Notes under the pieces: model-generated
The model's input: only the letters and a program-made list of their open reading frames with translations
Told to the model about the DNA's origin: nothing
Database searches by the model: none
Shown: piece by piece, positions 1 to 8,335 of the stretch
How the letters are laid out: every line of letters starts with the position of its first letter
How positions within the stretch are numbered: position 1 is the first letter of the stretch
Assembly: GCA_021793595.1 (NCBI GenBank)
Contig: JAJYSL010000003.1
Span: 11,748 to 75,747 of the forward strand
Direction: 5' to 3'
Length of the DNA: 64,000 nucleotides
Source of the DNA: Acidobacteriota bacterium
GTDB taxonomy: Bacteria; Acidobacteriota; Terriglobia; Terriglobales; Acidobacteriaceae
Program-made: the position numbers and the translations under genes

Positions 1-1
1 C

Positions 2-274
2 GCGTTGCTGGCGATGAAAGACGGCTGCTTTGAAGTCGCGAAGATGGCGATTGCCGAGCGCTATCGTGGTCAGGGACTTGGAAGACAATTGCTGCGGGCA
101 ACGATCGCTGCCGCTCGCAGTCTGCGAGCACGGCGACTCTACCTCGTGACGCATCATTCGCTGAAGAACGCTATTGGACTCTACGAGTCAGAAGGCTTTG
201 TGCACCTTCGCCCGGAAGATGCACCGCCTTCGCCGTATGCGCGCGCGACCGTTTTTATGGAGCAGTGTCTGTAA
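2..274 (+). CDS. GNAT-family N-acetyltransferase, 3' part only
   Basis: The open frame runs in from the left edge and ends at 274, so the start and N-terminal half lie outside the window. The visible 90 residues carry the acetyl-CoA-binding signature of GNAT enzymes (AERYRGQGLGRQLLRA, the R/Q-x-x-G-x-G/A loop) followed by the C-terminal strand-helix with a N-x-x-x-x-x-LYESEGF pattern, which is typical of small GNAT proteins. Such enzymes move an acetyl group from acetyl-CoA to an amine. The substrate cannot be told from this fragment. It converges with the pirin gene, leaving only 23 bases between the two stop codons. Confidence 0.85.
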   Translation, partial: ALLAMKDGCFEVAKMAIAERYRGQGLGRQLLRATIAAARSLRARRLYLVTHHSLKNAIGLYESEGFVHLRPEDAPPSPYARATVFMEQCL

Positions 275-297
275 TCGATCGAGCGCGACGTTCACGT

Positions 298-993
298 TTA
301 TTCCAGGTCGAACAGCAGAATTTCGGCGTTGCTGGTGGCGTCAATTTGTATCGAGCCGTCACTGTCGATTGCCATACCGTCGCCTGCGTGCAAGGTCTTG
401 TCATTCGCGGTTACCGAGCCGACGGCTACTTGCAGCCAGCCGTGGTTGCCGGCCAGCGACTGATCGATGGTCGTTCCTGCATCCAGCTTGCCCGCGTATA
501 CCTCAGCGTCGCTACGGATGAGAAACGATCCATCGCGGCCATCGCGGGAAGCGATCAAGTGCAGCCTGTTCGTTTGCGTCTCGATCGGAAAAGCCTTCTG
601 TTCATATTTCGGATCGAGCCCGTTCCGATTCGGCAGCAGCCAGATTTGCAGCATATGTGTCGTCTCGGTTGGCGACGGATTGGCTTCGCTGTGACGGATG
701 CCGGTGCCCGCGGACATGAACTGCACCTCTCCATGACGAATAACACCGCCGGAGCCGAGCGAATCTTGATGGCCCAGCTCCCCGCTGAGCACATAGGAGA
801 GGATTTCCATGTCCTGATGCGGGTGCGCGCCGAAGCCCCTGCCGGGCGCGATAAAATCCTCGTTGATCACGCGCAGGGCGCGGAAACCCATATGCTCCGG
901 GTCATAGTAGTTGGAAAAAGAAAATGTAAAGTGGGTATCCAGCCAGCCGTGGTTGGAGTGGCCGCGATCCTCGTTCAAACGAATATTTAGCAT
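298..993 (-). CDS. Pirin family protein (YhhW-like bicupin)
   Basis: The 231-residue product is a pirin-type double cupin. Residues H57 and H59 (in GAHPHQDMEI) and H101 and E103 (in GIRHSE) match the four metal ligands of the YhhW/pirin N-terminal cupin, so a metal-binding and possibly quercetinase-like enzyme is expected. The substrate in the cell is unknown. The frame stays open upstream to 1158, but I place the start at 993: GGGAGG sits nine bases before this ATG, homology begins with MLNIR, and two strong hairpins at 1109-1164 fill the upstream extension. It lies downstream of the bactofilin gene on the same strand and is probably transcribed separately. Confidence 0.9.
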   Translation of the reverse strand: MLNIRLNEDRGHSNHGWLDTHFTFSFSNYYDPEHMGFRALRVINEDFIAPGRGFGAHPHQDMEILSYVLSGELGHQDSLGSGGVIRHGEVQFMSAGTGIRHSEANPSPTETTHMLQIWLLPNRNGLDPKYEQKAFPIETQTNRLHLIASRDGRDGSFLIRSDAEVYAGKLDAGTTIDQSLAGNHGWLQVAVGSVTANDKTLHAGDGMAIDSDGSIQIDATSNAEILLFDLE

Positions 994-1108
994 CAAACTA
1001 CCTCCCAGCTTCCGATCCTTTAGATGGATGAGGGGCAAAAAGGATTCATCCGGTTCAGTGGAGCGGAGGGAGCGCGCAGGGATGCCGAAATGCGGCAGAC
1101 TGCCTTCA

Positions 1109-1164
1109 CGCAACGGTTTCGCCGGGGGAAGCGAAGCCGTTGCGCCATCGCGCCGCAAGCGGCG
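1109..1164 (-). terminator. Two tandem hairpins downstream of the bactofilin gene
   Basis: Positions 1109-1122 and 1131-1144 are inverted repeats of 14 bases with one mismatch (a G-U pair on the plus strand) around an 8-base loop. A second perfect 6-base stem (CGCCGC AA GCGGCG) follows at 1151-1164. On the minus strand they lie just past the bactofilin stop at 1183. No T-tract follows, so they could be a terminator of reduced efficiency, a transcript-end stabiliser or a dispersed palindromic element. This fits separation of bactofilin from pirin transcription. Confidence 0.45.
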
Positions 1165-1182
1165 GAAACAGAGTTACTCGGG

Positions 1183-1704
1183 TTAGACGTGCGCCGGAGT
1201 CGCTACGGCAGGCTTCGCTGCTTCGCTTCCCTTGGCTTCGGACGTGGCAGGCTTGCGAATATCGATGCCACCCTTGAAGTAGGCGCCATCCTCAATGCTG
1301 ATGCGCTGGGCCACAACATCTCCAGTCAGGGAGCCCTCATTGCGGATGTCGACGCGGTCGCTGGCAATGATATTGCCGTTGACCTTGCCAAGAACGACCA
1401 CTTCGCGGGCAGAGACATTTGCGGCGACCTGGCCATTGCGGCCCACGACGACGCGATTTCCCGGTAGGTTGACGGAACCTTCGACGTGGCCGTCGATGTA
1501 GAGGCCTTCGCTGCCAGTGATTTCGCCCTTGATGGTGAGAGATTTGCCAATCGTCGCCTGTTCGGTGGTGGAACTGGACGGGGTAGGGTTGGGACGCTGC
1601 GCCACCGGTTCCGGGCTAAGCGGGGTAGGCGTTTGCGGACGGATCGGGTCCGCAGGGGAAGTGGGGCTGGTGCCAGGCTGGTTCGGTTTCCACATTGCGC
1701 TCAT
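1183..1704 (-). CDS. Bactofilin (polymer-forming cytoskeletal protein)
   Basis: The 173-residue protein has a proline/threonine-rich N-terminal tail (about residues 1-45), a central right-handed beta-helix domain (about 48-150) with the regular G-x-[IV]-x-G repeats of DUF583 (for example GEITGSEGLYIDGHVEGSV), and a short Ala/Lys-rich tail. Bactofilins self-assemble without nucleotide into filaments under the inner membrane and help cell shape, stalk or polarity functions. The start at 1704 has AAAGGA a few bases upstream. A second ATG at 1695 is possible and would give a protein beginning MWKPNQP. It is divergent from rnr, sharing a 290-base control region. Confidence 0.92.
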   Translation of the reverse strand: MSAMWKPNQPGTSPTSPADPIRPQTPTPLSPEPVAQRPNPTPSSSTTEQATIGKSLTIKGEITGSEGLYIDGHVEGSVNLPGNRVVVGRNGQVAANVSAREVVVLGKVNGNIIASDRVDIRNEGSLTGDVVAQRISIEDGAYFKGGIDIRKPATSEAKGSEAAKPAVATPAHV

Positions 1705-1994
1705 AAATCCTTTCTTTCTATTGCATTCGTTCCGTCTGCCAACGCACCATTGATCGTCCCAGGCATCATTTTTTGCAGAGCGGATCTTCGGTTTAATTTT
1801 GAAATCTCGCGGGGGAATGGATACCCGGGCGAGCCGCGCGGTCCTGTCGAGTTACTCAAATTTTACTGACTCTATCGCAAAATGGGGAATCAATCCTAGG
1901 AGAATTTGCAATCCTCATTTGCAGGGTAACATCATGGTCAATGCTTACCCCTTTGATTCAGAGGCGAGGGGCGGGCAGTCCTGAGGCTGGACGC

Positions 1995-4535
1995 ATGACA
2001 GACACGGAACTTTTGGAGCGCATTTCCCGGTCCGCAGGTCAGCGCGCGGGGTATAAGCAGCTGGTTCGAGAACTGGGGCTGGGCGGTGGGCGCGAGCGGC
2101 GTCTGCTGCTGGAGCAACTGGATCGCCTGACCGCGAGTGGACAACTGGCCAAGATCGACCGCGACACCTGGACGGTCCAGGCAGCGGCGCGCAAGCGCAA
2201 CAACTGGGTGAGCGGACGGCTGGATCTGCATCGAGACGGCTATGGCTTTGTGCGACCGGATACGCGCGAAGGTACCGGGGAAGAAGACATCTTCATTCCT
2301 CCGGACAGCATGGAAAGCGCGATGCAGGGCGACCTGGTGCTGGTGGAACTGCTTCCCTCGCGGGGAGATGGGCGCCGAGCGGGGCGTATTCTGCGAGTGC
2401 TGGAGCGGCACAATCCCACGGTGGTGGGCATTTTCCACTATGCCAATGGAAGGCGCACGGCGCGTGGCGATCGCATGTCGGGCAATTTTGTTACGCCGCT
2501 GAATGCGCGCATCAGCGAGGCGATCCTGGTGCCCTTTGGGGGCGAGATCCCAGAGCGTGGTGGGACGCTTGATCGAGTTCTAGGGGCTGAGGCAGTCGAC
2601 CAGCAGGGCGACTATGAGGATCTGGAGGGATTGGTCGTCGATGTTGCGATTACCGATTGGCCGACCGCGACTCGGCCGGCACGCGGCCGAGTGATTGAGG
2701 TACTGGGGGATCGCGACGCCTTTGGTGTAGATGTTGAAATTCTAATTCGCAAGCACTTTTTGCCGCATATCTTTCCGGATCGGGTGCTGCAGGAAGCCCG
2801 CGAGGTTGCGGTGCCACCGGCGAGCGATTCGAGCGGATGGGAATCCAGTGGTCGGCCGCGCCGCGATTTTCGCCATTTGCCAATTGTCACCATTGACGGC
2901 GAAACGGCCAAGGACTTCGACGATGCGGTGCTGGTTCGCGAACTGCACAATGGCGGGTACGAGCTGCAGGTGCATATCGCCGACGTGGCGCATTATGTTC
3001 GCCCAGGGACGGCGCTCGATCTGGAAGCGCGCTTGCGCGGTAACTCTGTGTACTTTCCGGATCGCGCGGTTCCCATGTTGCCGATGGAACTGTCGACCGA
3101 CGTTTGCAGTCTGCGTCCGAACGAGGATCGGCTGGTGCTTTCCTGCGTGATGCATCTGGGGCCCGATGGAACAGTGTTGTCGTCTGAGGTCTTGGAGGGC
3201 GTGATTCGCTCTGCGCGGCGCATGACGTATACGCAAGTCCACAACATTCTGCAGGGCGATCCGGAGACGCGAAAAGAATTCGCTTCGCTGGTTCCGGAGT
3301 TTGATCGCATGATGGCGCTGGCGCAGAAGATGAACGCGCGACGCGAGCAGCGGGGGTCGATCGACTTCGATTTGCCGGAGCCGGTCATTGAATTCGACGA
3401 GCAGGGCAGGATGCGCGGTATCGTTCGCTCTGAACGCACCTGGTCGAATCGACTGATCGAGGAATTCATGCTGGCAGCCAACGAATGCGTGGCCAGCTGG
3501 ATTGAATCGCAGGGCGTTCCCAGTATTTATCGTATCCACGAGAAGCCGGATGCCAAGCGGGTGGCAAACTTCGAAGAGATCGCCGCGCATTTTGGCTATT
3601 CCCTGGGCGTGGGCGCATTGCCTGTGAAACGTGTCGAGTTGCGAGGCGATCGTCGGGACCGCATGCGCAGCGGTGGCAGCGACAAACGCATGCGGGAAAT
3701 TCCCGAAGACATTCCGGTAACGCCGCAGATGTATCAGAAGCTGACGGAGCGGCTGGCGGGCAAGCCAGAGGAACGGATTCTCACTTACCTGATGCTGCGG
3801 TCATTGAAGCAGGCCCGCTACAGCGAAAAGAACGAAGGCCACTTTGCGCTGGCAACGCCGAGTTACACGCATTTCACCTCGCCGATTCGCCGCTACGCCG
3901 ATCTGATCGTGCATCGCATTACGAAATCCCTGCTGGCTGCTGGCGTCGACAGCTATCGAGAACTGCCGCGAAGCGACACCGCTTCCGCCACACGCAGACG
4001 CCCAACCGACCTCGGCCACGCAGAGCACGCGATTCAGTCCCCTGTGGAGCAGCAGGAATTGGCGGCGATTGCGCAGGAGGTGAGCCAGTGCGAACGTCGG
4101 GCCGCCGATGCGGAGCGGGAACTGATTGAGTGGAAGAAAATCCACTTCATGCAGGACAAAATCGGCGAGGAATTTTCCGGAATCATTCTGAATGTGACGA
4201 AGTATGGATTGTTCGTTGAACTTGACGACTTGTTCGTGGAGGGCCTGGTTCCACTGGCAACGCTGCAGGGAGATCGCTATCGATTTAATGAAAACAGCCG
4301 TCAGATTCTGGGAGGATCGAGCGGCCACCGAATTTCTGTTGGCGACGAGGTGCGCGTAATTCTGGACCGAATTGACGCGGTGGAAAACAAGCTCCAGTTT
4401 GCCCTGGTGGAGCAGGTCTCCACCGAGACCGCGAAAAAACTCTCCGGACGTAAGTCGACGGGACAGCCCAGCGCGCATCCAAGCAAAAAGAGGCAAACGA
4501 AAAGGTCGCGAACGAAGTCAAAGAAGCGACGCTAA
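1995..4535 (+). CDS. rnr: Ribonuclease R
   Basis: A processive 3'-5' exoribonuclease of 846 residues. In order: an N-terminal winged-helix-like segment (about 1-75), cold-shock/OB domains (about 80-260), an RNB catalytic domain in which D307, D309 and D310 of KDFDDAV are the Mg-binding aspartates, an S1 RNA-binding domain (about 721-805), and a very basic tail ending KRSRTKSKKRR, which is typical of RNase R rather than RNase II. It degrades structured RNA and takes part in rRNA and tmRNA quality control. The frame is open from 1941, but homology starts at MTDTELLERI and GAGG precedes the ATG at 1995. An insertion rich in Ser/Thr/Arg (about residues 655-685) is seen late in the RNB domain. Confidence 0.96.
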   Translation: MTDTELLERISRSAGQRAGYKQLVRELGLGGGRERRLLLEQLDRLTASGQLAKIDRDTWTVQAAARKRNNWVSGRLDLHRDGYGFVRPDTREGTGEEDIFIPPDSMESAMQGDLVLVELLPSRGDGRRAGRILRVLERHNPTVVGIFHYANGRRTARGDRMSGNFVTPLNARISEAILVPFGGEIPERGGTLDRVLGAEAVDQQGDYEDLEGLVVDVAITDWPTATRPARGRVIEVLGDRDAFGVDVEILIRKHFLPHIFPDRVLQEAREVAVPPASDSSGWESSGRPRRDFRHLPIVTIDGETAKDFDDAVLVRELHNGGYELQVHIADVAHYVRPGTALDLEARLRGNSVYFPDRAVPMLPMELSTDVCSLRPNEDRLVLSCVMHLGPDGTVLSSEVLEGVIRSARRMTYTQVHNILQGDPETRKEFASLVPEFDRMMALAQKMNARREQRGSIDFDLPEPVIEFDEQGRMRGIVRSERTWSNRLIEEFMLAANECVASWIESQGVPSIYRIHEKPDAKRVANFEEIAAHFGYSLGVGALPVKRVELRGDRRDRMRSGGSDKRMREIPEDIPVTPQMYQKLTERLAGKPEERILTYLMLRSLKQARYSEKNEGHFALATPSYTHFTSPIRRYADLIVHRITKSLLAAGVDSYRELPRSDTASATRRRPTDLGHAEHAIQSPVEQQELAAIAQEVSQCERRAADAERELIEWKKIHFMQDKIGEEFSGIILNVTKYGLFVELDDLFVEGLVPLATLQGDRYRFNENSRQILGGSSGHRISVGDEVRVILDRIDAVENKLQFALVEQVSTETAKKLSGRKSTGQPSAHPSKKRQTKRSRTKSKKRR

Positions 4536-4603
4536 TTCCAGGTTCGCTGTCCGGGGCTTGCCGAAATCTTTTCCTAAGCTTGGGCACGAAGGGAGGAAAT
4601 TTG

Positions 4604-5131
4604 TTGGCACTAAAACGCAACGTGGCCAGAACTGCCTGTCTATTGCTCATCATCGTTTCGTCTATGGCCGCCACGGCTCAAGTGGGGCTCTATGGGGAAT
4701 TCAGTGCAACAAAACTTAACGTTCCAAACACGAGCTGGATCTACGGGCCGACACTTGGGGGCTACCTGGATAAAGGTCATTTCTGGGTTTTCAGTTCCGG
4801 TATAGATGCCCGCGGAGCAATTCTTGGAAGCGGGTCAACCACGCTGGACAGCGGTTTAGTGGGTCCGCGCGTTGTGCTTCGTCCCCACGTTCTGCCGATC
4901 CAGCCGTATGTGGAAGCGCTGATTGGCGCGGGTCATGCCGACTATGGGCAGGGAGTCGCACATGTCAGCGCCACGAAGTTTGAGTATCAGTTTCTCGGTG
5001 GACTGGATTTGACGATTCTGCCTCGAATTGACTGGCGTGTGGTGGAATTCAGTTATGGAGGATTGTCTGGGCTGGGCAGCAGCTTCAACCCGAAAACGAT
5101 CAGCACAGGCATTGTGATCCGCCTGCCTTAG
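4604..5131 (+). CDS. Small secreted beta-barrel-like protein, unknown function
   Basis: The 175-residue product begins with a clear signal peptide (hydrophobic residues 11-23, likely cleavage after ATA at position 25). It continues with alternating aromatic and hydrophobic strands and many glycines (YGEFSATKL, GPTLGGYLDKGHFWVFSSGID, PYVEALIGAGHADYG), resembling small outer-membrane barrel proteins of the OmpW/opacity type common in acidobacteria. I chose a TTG start at 4604 because GGGAGG ends seven bases before it. TTG at 4601 is also possible. The last residues IVIRLP do not end in the usual C-terminal aromatic, so barrel assignment is tentative. No specific function is recognised. Confidence 0.7.
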   Translation: MALKRNVARTACLLLIIVSSMAATAQVGLYGEFSATKLNVPNTSWIYGPTLGGYLDKGHFWVFSSGIDARGAILGSGSTTLDSGLVGPRVVLRPHVLPIQPYVEALIGAGHADYGQGVAHVSATKFEYQFLGGLDLTILPRIDWRVVEFSYGGLSGLGSSFNPKTISTGIVIRLP

Positions 5132-5192
5132 GGGGGTCGATCGAAGCCTGACTGGAACCTGCGAAGTGAACCGGATGTACAAGGAGAAAGAG

Positions 5193-5588
5193 ATGATTCA
5201 CCTGGAAGATGCACGAAGGATTATTGCTGCGGCAGAAAAGAAAGCCAAGGAAATCGGCCAGCCGATGAACATCGCCGTCGCGGATGCGGGCGGCAACCTG
5301 GTCGCGCATGTTCGCATGGATGGCGCGTGGTTGGGTAGCATCGATATCTCCATCAAGAAGGCTTATACGTCGAGGGCGTTCGACATCAGCACGAAAGACC
5401 TGGCCACTCACAGCCAATCCGGGGGGCAGTTCTTTGGCATCCACGCTTCGAACGACGGCAAGATCATGATCTTTGCCGGCGGCATTCCGCTGAAGCGCGA
5501 CGGAAAGGTTGTGGGTGCGATCGGGGTGAGTGGTGGATCGGGTGAGCAGGACCACGCTGTGGCCGAAGCCGGAGCTGCGGCGTACTAA
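5193..5588 (+). CDS. GlcG/HbpS-family heme-binding-like protein (DUF336)
   Basis: The 131-residue protein matches the GlcG/HbpS family throughout: an early helix (LEDARRIIAAAEKKAKEIG), the strand MNIAVADAGGNLVAHVRMDGA, and the C-terminal VVGAIGVSGGSGEQDHAVAEAG motif. Members bind heme or small cofactors, or accompany redox enzymes. The exact role is usually unknown. A GTG 27 bases upstream is in frame, but AAGGAG six bases before the ATG at 5193 decides the start. It lies 91 bases before the formaldehyde dehydrogenase gene on the same strand, so the two may be co-transcribed. There is no signal peptide, so it is probably cytoplasmic. Confidence 0.88.
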   Translation: MIHLEDARRIIAAAEKKAKEIGQPMNIAVADAGGNLVAHVRMDGAWLGSIDISIKKAYTSRAFDISTKDLATHSQSGGQFFGIHASNDGKIMIFAGGIPLKRDGKVVGAIGVSGGSGEQDHAVAEAGAAAY

Positions 5589-5679
5589 CGGCGATGGCGA
5601 ATTTCTCATCTCGGCTCAGCAGCTCTGCAGCAGGGGATTAGGGGTGTGAGCCTGCGCCAAATTGAAAGGACGTGATTCC

Positions 5680-6879
5680 ATGGCTACAAATCGGGGAGTT
5701 GTTTATCTCGGCCCAGGCAAGGTCGAAGTGCAGTCCATCGATTATCCAAAGATGCAGAACCCGGCGGGGAAAGAGATCACCCACGGCGTCATTTTGAAAA
5801 TTGTTTCCACCAATATTTGCGGCTCTGACCAGCACATGGTGCGCGGCCGCACGACAGCACCAAAGGGGTTGGTGCTGGGACATGAAATTACCGGCGAAAT
5901 TATTGAGAAGGGAAAGGACGTCGAATATCTTAACATTGGCGACCTGGTTACAGTTCCTTTCAACGTCGCGTGTGGCCGATGCCGAACCTGCCGGTCGGGC
6001 GAGACCGGTGTTTGCCTGAACGTGAATCCTGGACGCGCAGGCGGAGCCTATGGCTATGTCGACATGGGCGGCTGGGTTGGCGGTCAGGCTGAATTTGTGA
6101 TGGTGCCATACGCGGACTTCAACCTGATCAAGTTTCCTGACAAGGCGCAGGCGATGGCGAAGATCAGGGATTTGACGATGCTCTCCGACATTCTGCCGAC
6201 CGGATTTCATGGCGCGGTGAATGCGGGCGTGGGCGTGGGCTCGATCGTGTATGTGGCTGGTGCGGGGCCGGTGGGTCTGGCTGCGGCGGCCTCGGCGCAG
6301 ATTCTTGGCGCGGCGGTTGTGATGATTGGCGACATGAATCAGGAGCGGCTGCAGCATGCCAAAAAGGTGGGGTTCGAACCGATCGACTTAACCAAGAGCG
6401 ACAAACTGGAGGAGCTGATTGCCCAGGTGGTCGGAGTGCCGGAAGTGGATGCGGCCATCGATTGCGTTGGATTCGAAGCCCACGGCCATGGTTCGCAACA
6501 TGGCACTGAGGCGCCGGCAACTGTTTTGAATTCGCTGATGACGATTACCCGCGCCGCAGGCAGCATCGGGATTCCCGGCCTGTACGTGACAGAAGATCCG
6601 GGATCGAAGGATGAGGCGTCGCAGAAGGGAAACCTTCGCATGCGCTTTGGACTCGGATGGGCGAAATCTCAGCGCTTCTTCACCGGCCAGACTCCGGTGC
6701 TGAAGTACAACCGGCAGCTGATGCAGGCCATTCTGCACGATCGTCTGCCGATTGCGAAAATCGTGAATGCTACGGTGATTCGCTTGGACGATGCGCCGAA
6801 GGGCTACCAGGACTTTGACAAAGGAGCGGCAAAGAAATTTGTCATTGATCCGCACGGAGCGCTGGGCAAGGCTTCCTAA
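5680..6879 (+). CDS. fdhA: Glutathione-independent formaldehyde dehydrogenase (zinc, NAD-dependent)
   Basis: The 399-residue medium-chain dehydrogenase follows the Pseudomonas putida FdhA pattern closely. Catalytic zinc ligands C47 (NICGSDQHM) and H68 (LGHEITGE) are present, as are the four structural-zinc cysteines C98, C101, C104 and C112. The Rossmann segment carries GAGPVGLAAA. The long loop around residues 120-135 (GGAYGYVDMGGWVGG) is characteristic of this subgroup, which oxidises or dismutates formaldehyde to formate without glutathione and holds NAD tightly. The start at 5680 has GAAAGGA nine bases upstream. The gene converges with the lactonase gene, with a hairpin between them. Confidence 0.92.
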   Translation: MATNRGVVYLGPGKVEVQSIDYPKMQNPAGKEITHGVILKIVSTNICGSDQHMVRGRTTAPKGLVLGHEITGEIIEKGKDVEYLNIGDLVTVPFNVACGRCRTCRSGETGVCLNVNPGRAGGAYGYVDMGGWVGGQAEFVMVPYADFNLIKFPDKAQAMAKIRDLTMLSDILPTGFHGAVNAGVGVGSIVYVAGAGPVGLAAAASAQILGAAVVMIGDMNQERLQHAKKVGFEPIDLTKSDKLEELIAQVVGVPEVDAAIDCVGFEAHGHGSQHGTEAPATVLNSLMTITRAAGSIGIPGLYVTEDPGSKDEASQKGNLRMRFGLGWAKSQRFFTGQTPVLKYNRQLMQAILHDRLPIAKIVNATVIRLDDAPKGYQDFDKGAAKKFVIDPHGALGKAS

Positions 6880-6898
6880 CGCAACCTAAGAGCGAGGT

Positions 6899-6939
6899 GG
6901 AACAGGCGGGTGGATGAGGACCGCGCGCCCGTCTGTTCC
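6899..6939. terminator. Hairpin between convergent fdhA and lactonase genes
   Basis: GGAACAGGCGGG at 6899-6910 pairs with CCCGTCTGTTCC at 6928-6939: eleven Watson-Crick pairs plus one G-T. It lies in the 68-base gap between two converging stop codons, the expected place for a shared terminator. There is no run of T on either side, so factor-independent termination is not assured. Confidence 0.45.
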
Positions 6940-6947
6940 GCAAAGGT

Positions 6948-8204
6948 TCAAGAGGTGAAGATGATGCACGTCGGAGTACCGACCGGCGTGTACTGACCCG
7001 TAAAGTTGAGTAAACCCGTCCGCTTGTCGATCCGAAACGAGGTGATCTGGTCGCTCCGTTGGTTACACGCGTAGAGAAAAGTTCCGCCTGGATCGATATT
7101 GAACTGAGGGGGATAATCGCCCAGGGTGGGAGTGTCGCCAACATGCTTCAGGTGGCCACCCTCACCAATGGAAAACACGGCGATGGTGTTGTGCAGCCGG
7201 TTGGCGGCATACAGGGTGCGACCATCGGGCGACACTCGAATTCCGGAGGCGAAGCTGGTTCCTGCAAAGCCGTCCGGCAGAGTCGAGAGGGTTTGCTGCG
7301 CAGTCATGGATCCAGTTGCCGGATCGAAGTGAAAGAACACCACCGTGGAGGCTTCTTCTTGTATCGAGTAGAGCCAATGCCCATTGGGGTGAAACGCGAA
7401 ATGGCGTGGCCCATCTCCGGAGGGAAGCGATACGAAGGGAGTCGCGGCCGGCGTTAGTTTCCCTGTCGACCCGTCGAAGTTATAAACGTAGATACGATCC
7501 TGCCCGAGATCGGTTTGCAAGACGAAGCGATTGCCGGGATCGGCGCCGATCATGTGGGCGTGGGGCGCATCGTGCCCGCTAATGGCAAAGCTGCCTGGAG
7601 GCGCACTGGTCGCTTTTTGGCTTCCGACGTGGTCCTGATCACGATGTGTGAAGGTCGCGGTGCCCAGCGATCCGTCGGACGAAACAGGAAGCACGGCAAT
7701 GCTGCCGCCCCCGTAATTGGCCACGAAAACATATTTCCCGGAAGCGTCGAGGCTTAGATGGGCTGGACCTGCGCCCTGCGAACTGACTGTATTCAGCAAC
7801 CGTAGATCGCCGTTTGACGCATCCACGGCATATGCGCTGACAGAACCACTCTTGCCTTCATAGTCTGAGATCTCATGGGCGGCATAGAGGTATCGTTGCG
7901 AAGGGTCGAGACAAAGCCATGAGGGACTCGTGGCCTCCGCGGCCAGCTTGACCTGCGATAATCCTCCGCTGGCGGGATCCATCTCGAATAGATAAATTCC
8001 CTTTCCGTTGGCTTTGCCGTCAATTGCGGTAGTATCCGTACCGACATACGCAAACACTTTGCCTCCGTTGGCTCGGCCTCGAAGATTCAAGGCCGAGCTG
8101 ATTTGTGAATTGGCGAGCGCCAGAGCGGAAGCGCCCTGAATAAATTTGCGGCGGGAAGTGCTTTGGAATGAATCACTGGGTAGCATCGAATTTCGACGGC
8201 TCAC
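6948..8204 (-). CDS. Tat-exported lactonase-family protein (6-phosphogluconolactonase-like seven-blade propeller)
   Basis: The 418-residue product starts with a twin-arginine signal (STSRRKFIQG, residues 15-24, then ASALALA). It continues with the YbhE/Pgl-type propeller: YVGTDT near the start, repeated motifs such as DPSQRYLYAAHE, DASGKYVFVANYGGGSIAV and SPDGRTLYAANRLHNTIAVF, and the HAHMIGADPGNRFV signature. Family members hydrolyse 6-phosphogluconolactone or related lactones. Export suggests a periplasmic sugar-lactone substrate rather than the pentose pathway intermediate. A GTG at 8204 has AGGAGC at good spacing and is preferred to the longer frame (8288) and to ATG at 8186, which lacks a binding site. 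Confidence 0.85.
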   Translation of the reverse strand: MSRRNSMLPSDSFQSTSRRKFIQGASALALANSQISSALNLRGRANGGKVFAYVGTDTTAIDGKANGKGIYLFEMDPASGGLSQVKLAAEATSPSWLCLDPSQRYLYAAHEISDYEGKSGSVSAYAVDASNGDLRLLNTVSSQGAGPAHLSLDASGKYVFVANYGGGSIAVLPVSSDGSLGTATFTHRDQDHVGSQKATSAPPGSFAISGHDAPHAHMIGADPGNRFVLQTDLGQDRIYVYNFDGSTGKLTPAATPFVSLPSGDGPRHFAFHPNGHWLYSIQEEASTVVFFHFDPATGSMTAQQTLSTLPDGFAGTSFASGIRVSPDGRTLYAANRLHNTIAVFSIGEGGHLKHVGDTPTLGDYPPQFNIDPGGTFLYACNQRSDQITSFRIDKRTGLLNFTGQYTPVGTPTCIIFTS

Positions 8205-8335
8205 TTTTGCTCCTGCTCCTTGAGCGGACTTCCTATTACTATAGCGATTCGAGTGCAATGAATGTATCCGAGAGCCGTGACGCGACAAGGTCGCTCATCC
8301 GGTTCGATGAGCGGGATGGGAATCGGAGCGCTTGC

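Noticed and set aside
434..956. A 16-base direct repeat (CAGCCAGCCGTGGTTG) seen twice in the pirin gene
   Set aside because: Both copies encode the same short peptide NHGWL in two cupin halves, so it is a coding coincidence.
6368..6385. GGGGTTCGAACC, similar to a tRNA T-loop
   Set aside because: It lies inside fdhA in an intact coding frame, and no acceptor stem or anticodon arm can be drawn around it.
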